A DNA stretch of 64,000 nt from Theocolax elegans. Lineage: Eukaryota; Arthropoda; Insecta; Hymenoptera; Cerocephalidae. This document shows, one piece after another, positions 47,061 to 59,230 of this stretch. The notes beneath the pieces are model-generated. The model saw nothing but the letters and a program-made list of their open reading frames with translations. It ran no database searches and was not told the DNA's origin. Each line of letters begins with the position of its first letter. Position 1 is the stretch's first letter. The stretch lies in assembly GCA_026168455.1 (NCBI GenBank), contig CM047426.1:34655058-34719057 (forward strand), written 5' to 3'. The position numbers were made by a program, and so were the translations under genes.

Positions 47061-49540
47061 ATGCCTTAATTATTTTATTATGAACGCGAAATCGAAGGGT
47101 ATTGCATGAAAATGTGCGTAAGTTGGCTCTTGGTACATATACGCTATATTTGATAGGGATTTCACAATTTTTAAGTATTCATCTAAAAATATCAACCGTA
47201 TATATGTGCATACTTTCAAAATTATTAAATTCGTATTAGGTAATATATATCATATTATTTGTCAGTTCTAAAATATAATATCCAGATAACTATATATATA
47301 AATGTAAAATAAAAAAAGACGTTTCTATTTAGATATCTTTATAGGTTTTCCAGCTGGATATCGATCTTAGTCAAGTCAGTTTATTGCATTCTTTAGATTC
47401 TAAAGATAGTGTGAGTAATACTCATAAAAAGTGAATTTAATGTTAAGACTGCATCGATGCACTTATTATAACTTTTAAAAATAAATAAATAAATTTTTAT
47501 AATTAATTGTTTGTATATATATGTATATGCAACTTCAAATTTCTCGTACTCGTGTTTTATCTATTATCTCTTGAACAGCGTATACATTCGTATAAAAGTT
47601 ATAGTAATGAATTTGTAATTGGATGCATCGAATGCAATTTCTAAAAAGATATTTTAAATATAAATTTCAATTAATAATAAGTAACTTTCCTCAAGTGCAA
47701 ACGCTAACGATTGAACTTGATTAGTTGAAGCGAGAATGGCGTCGAAAGTGTTCGAGGTCTCGTCGTGTCCTGACTCCGATTAGTGTCTGGCTGGACTGTA
47801 CTGAAATAAGTCTTTCGACCCAGTTTCGTGAGAATTGACTAATTATTTCAGTTTAGGGACAATTCAAGTAAAATGCAAATTCTTTAATGAAATTATTCGT
47901 TTGAACATCAAATTGTTATTTAGAATCATTTAACACGCTTGTTCATTGCATTATTGCGACTCTATTTTAAGTTGTGATCAAGCTCAATATCAAGTATATA
48001 CCTTATCTACTTTTATTTTAAATAAAATTGGTTATTGTATTTCTGTAGAATCTGTATTCAAATGAATTTCTGCTACATATATATACAAAAATTTAATATA
48101 CTTCAGAGAGAATCTTACGCGTGTATACAATTTCCTTATGTTTAATCAATTTTATACTCTAAATCCTTGAAAAATAGATAAAAAGTTATATCGTTATAAA
48201 AAAATCGTACATTATTAAATATCAATTTTAAAATTTAAGATAAAGTTAATAAATGTAAGCAACGGTATGGTACGTTATCGGTTGGAAAAGCTGATACAGC
48301 CAGGCATATTTATTTCTTATTATATTTTATATCATTATATATACATTTTCAATCTTTTGAAGGCAATATCGTACTGGACATATGACGAATTGTGTAAATA
48401 CGTTTCCGAAACTTTTGCGGCTGACGATTTATATCTTTGATCCTATTTGTTGGGAAGACGGTAAAATTTATAGCTGATTTATTGTTAACGAAACTCCTAA
48501 CGCGTGATACGATATGATTAAAGCGTCTCGTTTCGCTGTGGACGAACAGTTTTGGTATTCAAGTGCTTTATCTATTATTCAATTACATATTAAATAAAAA
48601 TTGTTTTATTCGAGATAATTATCATCATGATTATATGCATATACGTAGGTAAACATTATTTAAACACACACTTCATTAAACAAAACGGTGCGTTTAAAAC
48701 ATGCTTACTAATACATTTTCATATGTATTTTAGGAAAAAATTTGAAAGGGTAAAAATTATATTGATTTGTATTAAATACATCTACATGTTTATTTATACC
48801 TTGCAAACGTAGGAATACCTATATGGATTTTATAACCTAGATGCAAAAATGTCTAAATCAGGATTCACTAAAACAAATATCGAGTAGTTATTTTCAGCCC
48901 GGATTTATTCTCAGTCGTGTGTACTTAAAATTAAGTTGAATTGAGAGTGTGTTGCAATACTAAGAATAATATTAAAACTTCATAATATATTTATATACTC
49001 TCTCGTAAAGAATACTTATTAATAATTAAGTAGAAATGAGATTAGTATAGCTTTCAAGAAACTTGGGGACAACGTAAGAAAGAAAAATCCATAGTAAAAT
49101 CCGAATATTATTTTTAGACACATATATAGTAAAAACAATTTTATCAACGGCGTTTAACCTGTCATATAACTTGAGATGAAAAATTTCAAATGTAATTTTA
49201 CTCCCTTCTAGTGGAATTTAGTTAATTTTTAACATTTAATCGTTTAATATAGGTATACGTATATATAAAAGTTTAAAATTTATAAACGTATTTGACAAAA
49301 AGAAAAAACCTCGTTGAAACGGTAAATGTTATATCTTTTGCTTATATTAAAAAATGTTGTATTGCCAAAACGCAGATTTACCGTACAATTAGAGTTAAAA
49401 ATATAAAATAAGCTTGGTACAATTTACACAAAAAAGTCAACAAAAATCTACGCTTAACTTTAATCAAAGAGGACTAATCAAGGAGTTTTCAACGATATAC
49501 TTTCGATACAACGAGCAGGTATTGCAATATATATAAAACG
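47061..49540. other. AT-rich stretch, nothing firm
   Basis: A small GC-richer patch at 47720-47830 has a 15-codon frame with a good start context (ATG at 47736, MASKVFEVSSCPDSD), too short to call. Nothing else is seen. Confidence 0.4.
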
Positions 49541-49549
49541 AGGATATAT

Positions 49550-49960
49550 CGTTGAATATATATACACCTATATACACTTTTATCTTAGGTTCTCGCGCGT
49601 TCTCTTTTTCTCTCTTTACTTTTATGCTCCTTCCGGTCGTTCGTTTTCGTTCCATTTGTTCCGAGTCGTTCCCAATTACTCTCTTACCTTTTGACTCGCT
49701 TCTTCTCTTACGCCCTTCTATGTTTCTCCTTAGCCTGCTTTCTATTTTTATCTTGGTTTTCGCAAGGCAGGTGCACCGCTACTCGTCAATTTTTGGCTAG
49801 CGACTTGGTGTCAACAGAGTTAAGCCTCGCACAGGAGAGGAGGAGGAAGAGAATAACTCGAGATAACGATATCGGAAAAGCGCCAATTCTGGCTCTTGAC
49901 CGGCGTGCGCGTTGCTTTTGTCGGAGTTTACTAAGGCTTCTAAGAGGCTCAGTGCTCTGT
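49550..49960. other. CpG-rich island with long pyrimidine tract
   Basis: The plus strand is strongly pyrimidine-rich from 49580 to 49765 and then turns purine/CpG-rich. The overlapping frames (49552-49800, 49691-50044 and a minus frame) are unrecognised. The change from a pyrimidine tract to TTTTCGCAAG could resemble a splice acceptor, but no partner is evident. Confidence 0.35.
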
Positions 49961-51380
49961 TCATTTAAGATTATTTCTCGAGAAATCACACAAAAACTTT
50001 TATGGATAGATATAATATCGCTACACATTGCAATTACGAGATAATCTCCTATCTCCTATCTCCTATACGTATCTTACTTTAATTTATATATACATTCATT
50101 ATAGATAGTTCTTAATTTATTACACCTTGATAATTTTTATTGTTGTGTTATGACAATTATTTTATGGGTTTTTATGGTTATGCACTTAGTCAATAATGAT
50201 ACGGTGTTACTTTATCATTAACAAATATATGTAATCAAAGTATAAATACATTACATCTGATAAATGAATACACTTTTAATAATGCTTGTACACAATATAT
50301 GATAATTAAAATTAGATTTTCATAATTTCTTACTATGCAGCTTTATAGAAAATTTTAAGAGAAACTATTAAATTTTATTTTCTTACACAAGAGTATGCAA
50401 CAATTTTCCTAATGGTATCCAGAACAAAAGTCTGAAGGTAGCTTTCCTATTCAATGTTATACCGAACGTTTCTTTTTAGAGAAGCATATATAGGTAATCA
50501 TGATGAGTAGTAGAATAATTAGCCCTGCCATTAAACTATGTTTTTTGTTGAATGCCTGAAATTTTTTTCTATATTTCCAAGGGTTTGCTCCTTAATTAAG
50601 CGAAAAAGAAAATTAACGATGTTTGTGATTTATTGTTTCGTCTAATTGTACGGATAATGATTTCATAGATTTTATACAACTACACGCGACGGTACGTGTT
50701 GGAGTGATTAATTATATAGTAAACTCAACATGCTTACTCACTTTGTTTATGATTTTTTAATGCGAAGTTCTTTTTTAAAATGGATATTTTATATAAAAAT
50801 TGTATCAAATTATCTTCATATGTTATATAATTTTTATAATTATATATATAATTTTAATACCTAATTATACGCGTTGATTACTTTTTTTAGTTAATTTCGA
50901 ATTTTGTGAATGACTATTTTGGTATAGTAGTTGGTATATATTTTTCAAAGCAGCAAAAGGCTCCTAACTGAAAACGAAATACAAAAGTTTGAGAGGACAC
51001 AACCTATAAAGATAACGGAAATTGCACGTGTGCGAAATAAAAATATAAATAAAAACTAACTATTCAATATTGTTTTTATTACAGCGAGAAATTCGTAATT
51101 ATGAGGATTTGTATACGTTTTCTTGATGACAAAATTAATAAATATGATCAACGATATAATATTTCCTGATAAAAAATAAAAATGTAAATATACATTTCCA
51201 ATCAATACTCTATAAAGGTACACCGTTTATGCTAAATTAATCAATACTACATCTAAAGTTCGAATTTCCAAAAAGTAAAAAAATTTTTAATCCACTTTGG
51301 TGCAGAAAAGAGCAAACAATTAAACAAAATAAAAAAGTAAAAAAAAAGTAATAATAAATTTGTTATTCAAAAGATCCATA
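49961..51380. other. AT-rich stretch, nothing recognised
   Basis: A three-copy 8-bp repeat (ATCTCCTA) lies near 50043-50066. No other feature. Confidence 0.45.
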
Positions 51381-51740
51381 AAAAGAAAATTCGCGCGATA
51401 AATGGAGGGAGAGAAAAAATATCGAGGAAACACGTTTTGGTATATTAGTGAAGAGGGGGATGCGCGAGTTGATCTGCGCGTTCTCATGACGTCCACGCCG
51501 GTGAACGTATCGTTCCCTCAGTCTTTCACCGTCTCCGACGTATCGAGAAGCACAGACTCCCGCACATCGCGCGCCGCTTGCGCTGTTACATTAACTCTCG
51601 CAAATTGGTGAATCAAATGTGTTTTACTTTCATTTTCTCAGCTTCGCATTCGCCAGAATTTGTGTAACGTTTCTTACTCGTGGAAGAGACACGTGGAATC
51701 AATGCTTTGCTTTTCATAAGTGATATACGAGGGACGTTCG
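51381..51740. other. CpG-rich island with a 69-codon frame
   Basis: The plus frame 51402-51611 starts at an ATG, is Arg/Ser/Thr-rich and is not recognised. CpG density is among the highest in the window. It could be a first exon or promoter island; a coding role is not supported. Confidence 0.35.
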
Positions 51741-52590
51741 GTTAACTTTATTTTATAAGTGCATCCGTTAAATATTCGCAATGGTAAATAATGCTGCTGT
51801 AACAATTATTTTATGTTCACGATGTCACTCGAAAGGATGAAGTAACTTTTAAAATTGACTTCTACAATTTAGATACTTATTACCGCGAGAGTGAACTACT
51901 TAAAACTTGTATACGCTCTTGGAATAAACTTTTGAGTAATCAAGTTCCTCCTAATAATTATAAGTACCTATAATATTTATCGTTTAACATTTTTCTTTTG
52001 ACAGTTCTTTTATTTACTTCAATTAGTCAACTGCGCGTCATCTTTCAATAAGTTTAGAGTATATTTATTTAAGTATTTTTAGATATATTTCCCAATGTCA
52101 TGTTACTGATTGTGTAAGTACTTTGTATTATTAAACATAATTCAGATTCTTATTTTGTTAAATATAAATGTGCATTATAATTTAAAAAGTTTGTCAACTC
52201 TTTGCTCTTTAATATGAATCGCGTATAATAAAATAAATTAACGTAAAATATAAAATTTTGGTTTAATTATTGTATTTTCATAATATTTAATATTAATTAT
52301 TATTAATCGAATGCTAAAATATGTTGTTATCCATATATGTGCGGTGATTCCGCTATAATAATATTAGTTACGTAAATTTTCAAAATATGCGTCGACCTAC
52401 ATTTAATCAAAATCTGATTAACGTTTGATGCAGTATATAGAATCGGCATCTTATTACGTTACGTAAAAATTACTATTTTACCTTCGATCACACATTGCTT
52501 TATTTTATCACACTGTCATTCTTTCAAAAACAAATAATTTAATACATACTTTTCTAATATACTTGGAAATATATCAATTATTTTATATAT
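51741..52590. other. AT-rich stretch, nothing recognised
   Basis: No feature seen. Confidence 0.4.
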
Positions 52591-52621
52591 GTATATATAA
52601 AGTTTCGTGTAAATAAATGTG

Positions 52622-52655
52622 TATATAGTCGAACTTTTTCGCAAAAAAATCAGTT
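52622..52655 (+). promoter_or_regulatory. Candidate TATA plus initiator core promoter
   Basis: TATATAG at 52622-52628 lies 30 bp upstream of the A in TCAGTT (52650-52655), which matches the arthropod initiator. That is the expected TATA-to-start distance. CAGCTG and CACGTG E-boxes follow at about 52670 and 52680. Such words can occur by chance in AT-rich DNA. Confidence 0.35.
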
Positions 52656-52999
52656 AGAATCAATCGAACAGCTGCGAACACGTGCTTAGTCTCATCCACG
52701 AATGAAAACTACGAATTAGTCGAAATCACATTGGTGAATGTCGAAGCTGTAAACATCACGTGCATAGTCTCAAAAAAATGTAGCCATACACATATACACG
52801 TACATATATGTATATATGTATATATGTATATTATGTATATATGTATGTGTATATGTATGTATATGTCATGCAGAGCACTGAGAAGCGTCCCGGCGTCCTA
52901 TAGTGAATTCAGCAATGCAGTGATTCGCGACAAGTGCCGAAGATCGTCGTATCTGCGGTGCACAAAACCAGGAAATGGAAAAGGATCGCCATGTTCGAG
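52652..52999 (+). other. Candidate first exon with strong splice donor
   Basis: If transcription starts at 52652, the transcript runs through a TATG microsatellite (52786-52866) into GC-rich sequence ending GCCATGTTCGAG, followed by GTAAGG at 53000, a near-consensus donor. Several upstream ATGs occur, so a long 5' UTR or a non-coding RNA is more likely than immediate coding. A possible acceptor ends at 53132 (TCGAACGTAG), with a CTAAC branch-like word near 53060. Confidence 0.3.
52786..52866. repeat. TATG/TACA-rich microsatellite
   Basis: Imperfect TATATATG units. Confidence 0.85.
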
Positions 53000-53132
53000 G
53001 TAAGGATTTTGTTATAAACACCCTTTTACCTTTATTTTTGCACCCTTCGACACATGATTCCTAACTTTACTTCCTTGGGACGAAGCGTGAGGTAGGGTGT
53101 AAGAAAAAAACCTTTTATTCTTACTCGAACGT

Positions 53133-53400
53133 AGCTGAGAATCTACGATGGATTTATGGTTTGGGGCCAAAGTGTTGAGGAGGTTCGACCGATTGGTCTG
53201 CTACACTCTCTTACGCCGTAAAAAAGTTTTCCTCTTGGATTCTACTTTCCGTCGTGCATTTCTTGGGGTTTTATACGATCTAATGCGCTCTATTTTTCAT
53301 TACTCGCGAATAGTTTTCTTTTTTTCCAATTATTTATGGGAGGGTCTTACTCTTTGTGATATTTATGCGGACGAGGGTTAAACGCGGAAATTATTCTTTT
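53133..53400 (+). other. GC-richer block with a 77-codon frame
   Basis: The frame 53148-53381 starts at an ATG and encodes a basic, hydrophobic, Leu/Phe-rich product (MDLWFGAKVLRRFDR start). It is not recognised. It lies just after the possible acceptor at 53132, so it could be an exon in this or another frame. No homology can be claimed. Confidence 0.25.
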
Positions 53401-56400
53401 AACTAAACGGTTTACCTTTTCAAGTATGGACGATGTACTTTTTTCGAGTTACTTTTACAATCTAATTGTATAAAATTCAAGTTTTTAATTATTATTAAAA
53501 TTATTATTAAAGGATGATTTTCTTATAATCTATTTAGTATTGCTGATAATTTTAACTATAAAGCTAGCACATTATATAATTATTTTTATTTCATTAGCAT
53601 TATAAATTTATAATAAGCTTATTACGATACAAATATTGAAGCCATTTAATATTACTTTATTTTTTGTTGCCTTCCTTACATAAAATTTTTCTCTAATTTT
53701 AATGAAATTTAATAATAATATTTCCATTACTTTCCGTTACCAATCGAAGCATATTGAGACAGTTTCTATTTATTCGTAGTTACATTTTGACTTAATTAAA
53801 TGTACACAAGTGTGTGTGTGTATATGTGTACATATGTGAGAGTACATAACCAATATATTTAATATTCGCGTAGAAAACATTGAAAGATTTTGAAGTTATC
53901 GATCACAATTTCAAAGTAGTAGGTGTATCGAATAGATTTTGCGGCTTTCTGAGAAACATTTCATCGATCAGCTTGTACAGCATTTTCTTCAATACACGTC
54001 AATATAGTTTGATATTATTAATGATGAAACTTTTAAAGTATCCACAAGAAATCATATTTTTAAAGAATATCCGTAGTAATTCACTTACCAATTTCAATTA
54101 TAATATAATAATTATAAAAATTAATGAATGTTATTGTTTACGTATATTGATCAATGCAAATAAGGTTTTAATTTTAATATAAAACAAACATTGATTAAAT
54201 GAATACATATTACATACCTTCAAAATAGAATTTTAACAGAATCTTTTTAAATATGTATATGTATATAATTTAGGTGATACTTTGTATGAACATATATATG
54301 GATGTGTGTGTGTGCGTGTAAGAGAGAAAGAGAGAGAGAGAGAGAGTGACATTACGTATAAAAAGGTGAGATGCGAGAGAAAAAAGACGAAGTATGGAAC
54401 GTGAAGCCACGGGTTGCGTTGCAAGCGATACGAATCTCATGTTCTAACCATCGAGTTACCGACCACGCCGTGGTGCATTGCTCGTATTTGTCTACATTTC
54501 GTATCAGCCACTAAACTATTTCTTACATACTCGAGTTGTAATGCGATGCCCTTGACAATGTATACATATAAATTATTAATCAGTAGAATATATTATAAGT
54601 ATACAGGGCACATATATAATTTTTAAAGATTAATGAACAAAATTAAATATTTGATTAAATAAATATTACTGCATTTTTACAAATCTATTAGTACTACTAA
54701 ATGTAACATTTGTACCTTTGTCAATATTTATAGAAATTTCATTATTTTATATTAACAAAGTATTTTCTTTACAATAATTAATATTAGTTTTAAAATATTT
54801 TGTGGTAAATACTAGTAGAGTTTTTGCTTGCTGCTAGTTCTGCTTTTCAGCCTTCAGCTTAAATTTACTAGTCAATAAGTATAAATTAATTAAAATGACG
54901 GAACATAAAATATTGGACATTAAACCAACAACATTTCACATCAATTCAAATTCAAGTGTGTTCAGATTGGAAAAAACAATACGATAATTAAAATAATTTT
55001 TGGTTGGAAAAGGCAATTTTCTAAAATTCCTTTATTTTGCATAATATAAATTTAAAATTAAAAAATGTTTTTGTCAATTTTGACGAATTATATAAATTAT
55101 CATGTCGAGTTTTTTTACTATAATTCAGAAATAAAAATGAAATTATATACGAAGCATTAACAAAGACTGATCATGACTATTTTAATTTCGCTTAACGAGC
55201 GCGTGTAACTTAAGGAATGATCGGCGAATACGAGGGTATTTGAAACTTCGTAAAACTAAATATAAGCTTCTGAAGCGTATATCAAACCGAATCGTTGTCC
55301 GAGGACACTAAAACAAGAACTACATAATAATGTATGGAAAGTTAAGGAGATAATTGTTAGTGACGTAGTTTATTAATTAAACTAGTCTATTTCCGGTCGT
55401 AAACTAGAACGTAGAAACGAAGTATGCAATTTATTAGACAACTATACGGCTTTAGTAACACCGGTATACTAACCGAAGTAGCATTAAAAATATATTAATT
55501 TGTGACAAACTTGCGAAACTCTATGAAAGATGTATCGTGATGTAAAACATGATTTTTCTTGGAGATGATTTAACGCACTTTTTACGCGTGAAAAGATTTC
55601 TGCTTAATTACATATTTAAAAACATATTCACTCGTGGAAAAGTGTATTACCAAAGTGGAAGACTCAATTTACGTTAAAGTGTTGCGCTACAGTTTTTTAA
55701 GCTAGTTATTATCATTTTAAAGTAAAAACGGTACGTCTGTACCTTTTCATTAAATACTCGTGTACGTGTATACACACGCGAATAAGCGGAATGAGGATCG
55801 TTAATGTGAAGCATAGGGATACATCTTTTTTCTTATTTCAATTTTTATTTTTTAATGTTGATGAAACTCAGCTGAACTGAACGTAAAAATGTGAATACTC
55901 AGACAATGCTGAAAATCGGGAAATGCTTAGGAAAAGTAGAAGGAATCGATGTCCCCGTTTCTCTCTTGAAATCCCGCTGACGAACACTCGATCATGTCGA
56001 GTGCTGACACGCCGAAAAAAGGCGGCGAATTTGCTTCGATGTACATGTTTTTCACCTCTATAATTATGTAGTGGAATATATAGAAAATCAAGTGTATTAT
56101 GAAACTAGGCGTATATACTGTCGGCTATGATTAGAGTATAATGAATGATGAATCGCCTTATAATGTATCATTGATTTTTCGTTCTATATCGATGAATAAC
56201 AATCGTACATAGTATATTTGATTCATTAATTTTGATTAGTTACATTTACGAGGAAATCGTTATTATAACGTTTTACAAAGATATTTTATTTCAATAAGAT
56301 AATTCGTTGGAAGCTAAAAATATTACTGCACTTTTGGAGCAGTTGGTACAATATTTTAAATAAATAATATTGATTATTTACTTCACATTTGTACTTCTGC

Positions 56401-57076
56401 TCAACACACAATATATATATATAGGTATATACTGTGAATCCTGGATTTTATTCTATTTTTAGCTACAGTAATGAAACCGTTACCAACATTTCATTTTTTT
56501 AGCTATCTGTATAACTATTTATAAGAATTGATTGTATTGGATTCTATTGAATTTTATGGCTTTTTTTGGAAAGTATCTAAGATAAATTACTATCAGTATC
56601 TAGAATAAGAAGTTCAAAAAGTCTCCCGGTGAGTAGAGCGAGTCAGACTTTGGTCAGACAAAACAAATAAAACATAAACATAACTCAATATAAAACCAAT
56701 TTCAATTCTTCCTTATTTCCTTTTTTTCAAATAATATATATCTCACCTGTTTTAAAGATGTATGACAAAGAAAGTTAATATATACGTATATCAATAAAAA
56801 TGATGATTGATTTATAAAGATGTTTGAATTGCTGCACAATATACAATCAAAATCTATCAAAAATAGTATCCATTGAAAATTTTTTAATTTCACATATTTT
56901 ATTATTTGTTGTTGTTTTCAAATATATAATTATAATGGAATTTAAATTTCATTACAATACAAAAATGAAATTGTACTGATTGAAAAGCATTGTTAAAGTT
57001 AATTTAATTACTACCACGTAATCACAGACCCAGTCGAATTTTAATTCTCGGTATTTACTTGCTCATAATGTCTGCA
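53401..57076. other. AT-rich stretch, mostly featureless
   Basis: The 100-aa frame at 53880-54182 (Ile/Leu/Asn-rich) is unrecognised. A GT-GA compound microsatellite lies at 54304-54347. A small GC-richer patch at 55950-56040 has no frame. Confidence 0.4.
54304..54347. repeat. GT then GA compound microsatellite
   Basis: (GT)n followed by (GA)n. The Ser/Leu/Thr-rich minus frame across it is a repeat translation. Confidence 0.9.
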
Positions 57077-57206
57077 TAAAGAAGTTTACGTTTCTTCGCA
57101 CCCGCAAATCTCATTTCTTGCTATTTCAAGATTTTTAATGTCATAACCAGGCTAGGCAGACGATTATGCTTTTTATTGCCCCATAAACCCGTAGTGACAA
57201 GACGCG

Positions 57207-57301
57207 GTAAGTAAATGACTTGACGTTAAAATATTTTCTTTTTTTCACCTATTCGGTACACACACGTATATTTGGACATTCGTTGTGGATTCTTTTTTCA
57301 G
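57207..57301 (+). other. Candidate 95-bp intron
   Basis: The donor is GACGCG|GTAAGTAAA and the acceptor GATTCTTTTTTCAG|TTCAAG. Both match consensus well, and a T-rich tract precedes the acceptor. An upstream frame is open from about 57080 to the donor, and joining it continues for 17 more codons (VQAVDKLWKKATAVETS) to a stop at about 57354. No start codon is evident in the upstream part, so this would be a terminal coding exon or an untranslated exon. Confidence 0.35.
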
Positions 57302-57560
57302 TTCAAGCCGTCGATAAACTTTGGAAAAAAGCCACGGCAGTCGAAACGAGTTGAATAAGTGGCGGGCTGTTTAATCAAGTGTAAAAATATAAAAATCAGT
57401 GGTGCCGGATCACGTGACTTTCATTTTTATTTTTTATTTTTTCCTATCGTGAAAATTATTATAGGGTTGGCGGCCGCTGTCGATTGTTTCCGTTTATCGA
57501 ACCGGAAAATTGCTCTCGTTTTTCAACGCCTATTTTTCAGATAACAGAAGTAGAATGTCC
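57302..57560. other. CpG-rich patch after the candidate intron
   Basis: It includes GGCGGCCGCTGTCGATTG near 57470 and a second acceptor-like CCTATTTTTCAG near 57540. The 61-aa frame at 57359 starts at GTG and is unrecognised. Confidence 0.3.
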
Positions 57561-59140
57561 TGCAGATTACACAAAATTTTTTGTTAGTTTTATTGTTCGT
57601 GTCAATGGATAGAAAGCCTGTATTAAACTACGTATGTGAACCTGACGATGTGTGTAAAAACGTATACCTCTTTGTTTTGGTCTGATATTGCGATTTTTCG
57701 ATACCGATTCGTTGGTTTATTTACCGTCAGATATCGAAGATATTTGCTCAACAAAATGAAAGTCGCAAAAAATATACTTTGGTTAATATTGAATACCGAT
57801 TTCTATTTTATTCAGTTTACTACAGTTTCGTAAATATCTATTGTTTACTGCGAGTCGGTGTTCAACGTAACAAGCAAACACATCAATATAATTGATAATA
57901 TTTCTTAAAATTTTATTCTACGTATTACTGCAGTCATTTGTATGAAAGTACGTGTTAATGAAACGAATTGTCTTTATTATTTTATTAATAACATTGTATA
58001 TAAAATAAGAACTATTAATCTAATATTGTTTATAATATTTATATTCATATAACTATGCGGGATGGAAAGCTCAGCTTATGTATCTCTATATTTTTTATTA
58101 ATTAATTTTACTTAGAAAATATAAGTTCCATATTAATTTGTTACCTATATTTACCTGCACAGTACATTTAAGTCACTGGAGCATTACAAACTTTGAGAGT
58201 TAGCCATAACTTATTATCATTATGTACCATCAGGAAAATTAATAGATTCTACACCGCAGGTTCTTAAATTGACTGTAAAAGACAATTTAATTAATGTCGA
58301 GATACGATCCAATTTACTTGTTTTGATTAAAATATGTAGTATCAGGTACGTAACAAGTTCTTAAATTTATTGTTTTTCTATTCCGTTTCAAATTCAAGCA
58401 TTTAAAATAATTATTTAAAGAAGAATGTACATAAACAAAATAACTGTATTACACTAAATGGAAAAATGTGATATATATATGTATACCTATATATAAATTG
58501 CTATCGTAATAAAATTTTAATTTAAAATCTTCGTACAAATAATAATTAATTTTTTTTTCAAAGTTAACGTAATATAATACAGGTAAGATTATAAAATAGA
58601 ATTTTCATTTATTACATTCAATCATGTTGATAATGATTTTTAATTAAGCTTAAAATTAAAAGACGATAATTAAAAATTCAAACATTGGTATTTATCAGTT
58701 AAATCATTAGGTTCTCTTTGATTTAATATAAAAAATTAAAAAAATTTTGTTCATAACTACCTAATTCGGTGTACGTGGATCTATTAATGAATTGACATTC
58801 ACAAATAAACATTGCAATTTGATTAAATTTTAAATATTAACAATATTTATTTTTGTATGAACTAACAGAAGCAATGCGAGCTACATTTTTCATATAGATT
58901 TACAATTGAATTTTATAACACGAATTTACCCGTAATTTAGACGTATATTTTAACGTTATATAAATTAATTAAGCACGTAGTTTAATCAAATATTTATTGA
59001 CGTATTGTGAAGGGTATAGCAATTAGGTGAAATAATCGATTATAACCTTTATATACAGTTAAGTGAATGGATTCTTAAACGATGTCGCGCTTTGAATCCA
59101 TTTCAATATAAATCCCTTTTCAGGCCTTTGTTCTGGTAAA
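57561..59140. other. AT-rich stretch, nothing recognised
   Basis: Only short unsupported frames. Confidence 0.4.
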
Positions 59141-59174
59141 ATGTTGAATTTGAGTTTAGTCGTGCGAAATATAC

Positions 59175-59230
59175 TTGGGATTGGCCATTATCGATTTCAC
59201 GATAAGCGCTCATCGTTGATTGGATTTAGT
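59175..59230. promoter_or_regulatory. Candidate regulatory patch: paired inverted CCAAT and a DRE-like word
   Basis: GATTGG occurs at about 59179 and 59218, flanking TATCGATT and CGATAAGCGCTCATCG. TATCGAT words resemble insect DREF sites. Known motif similarity only; function is inferred. Confidence 0.25.
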
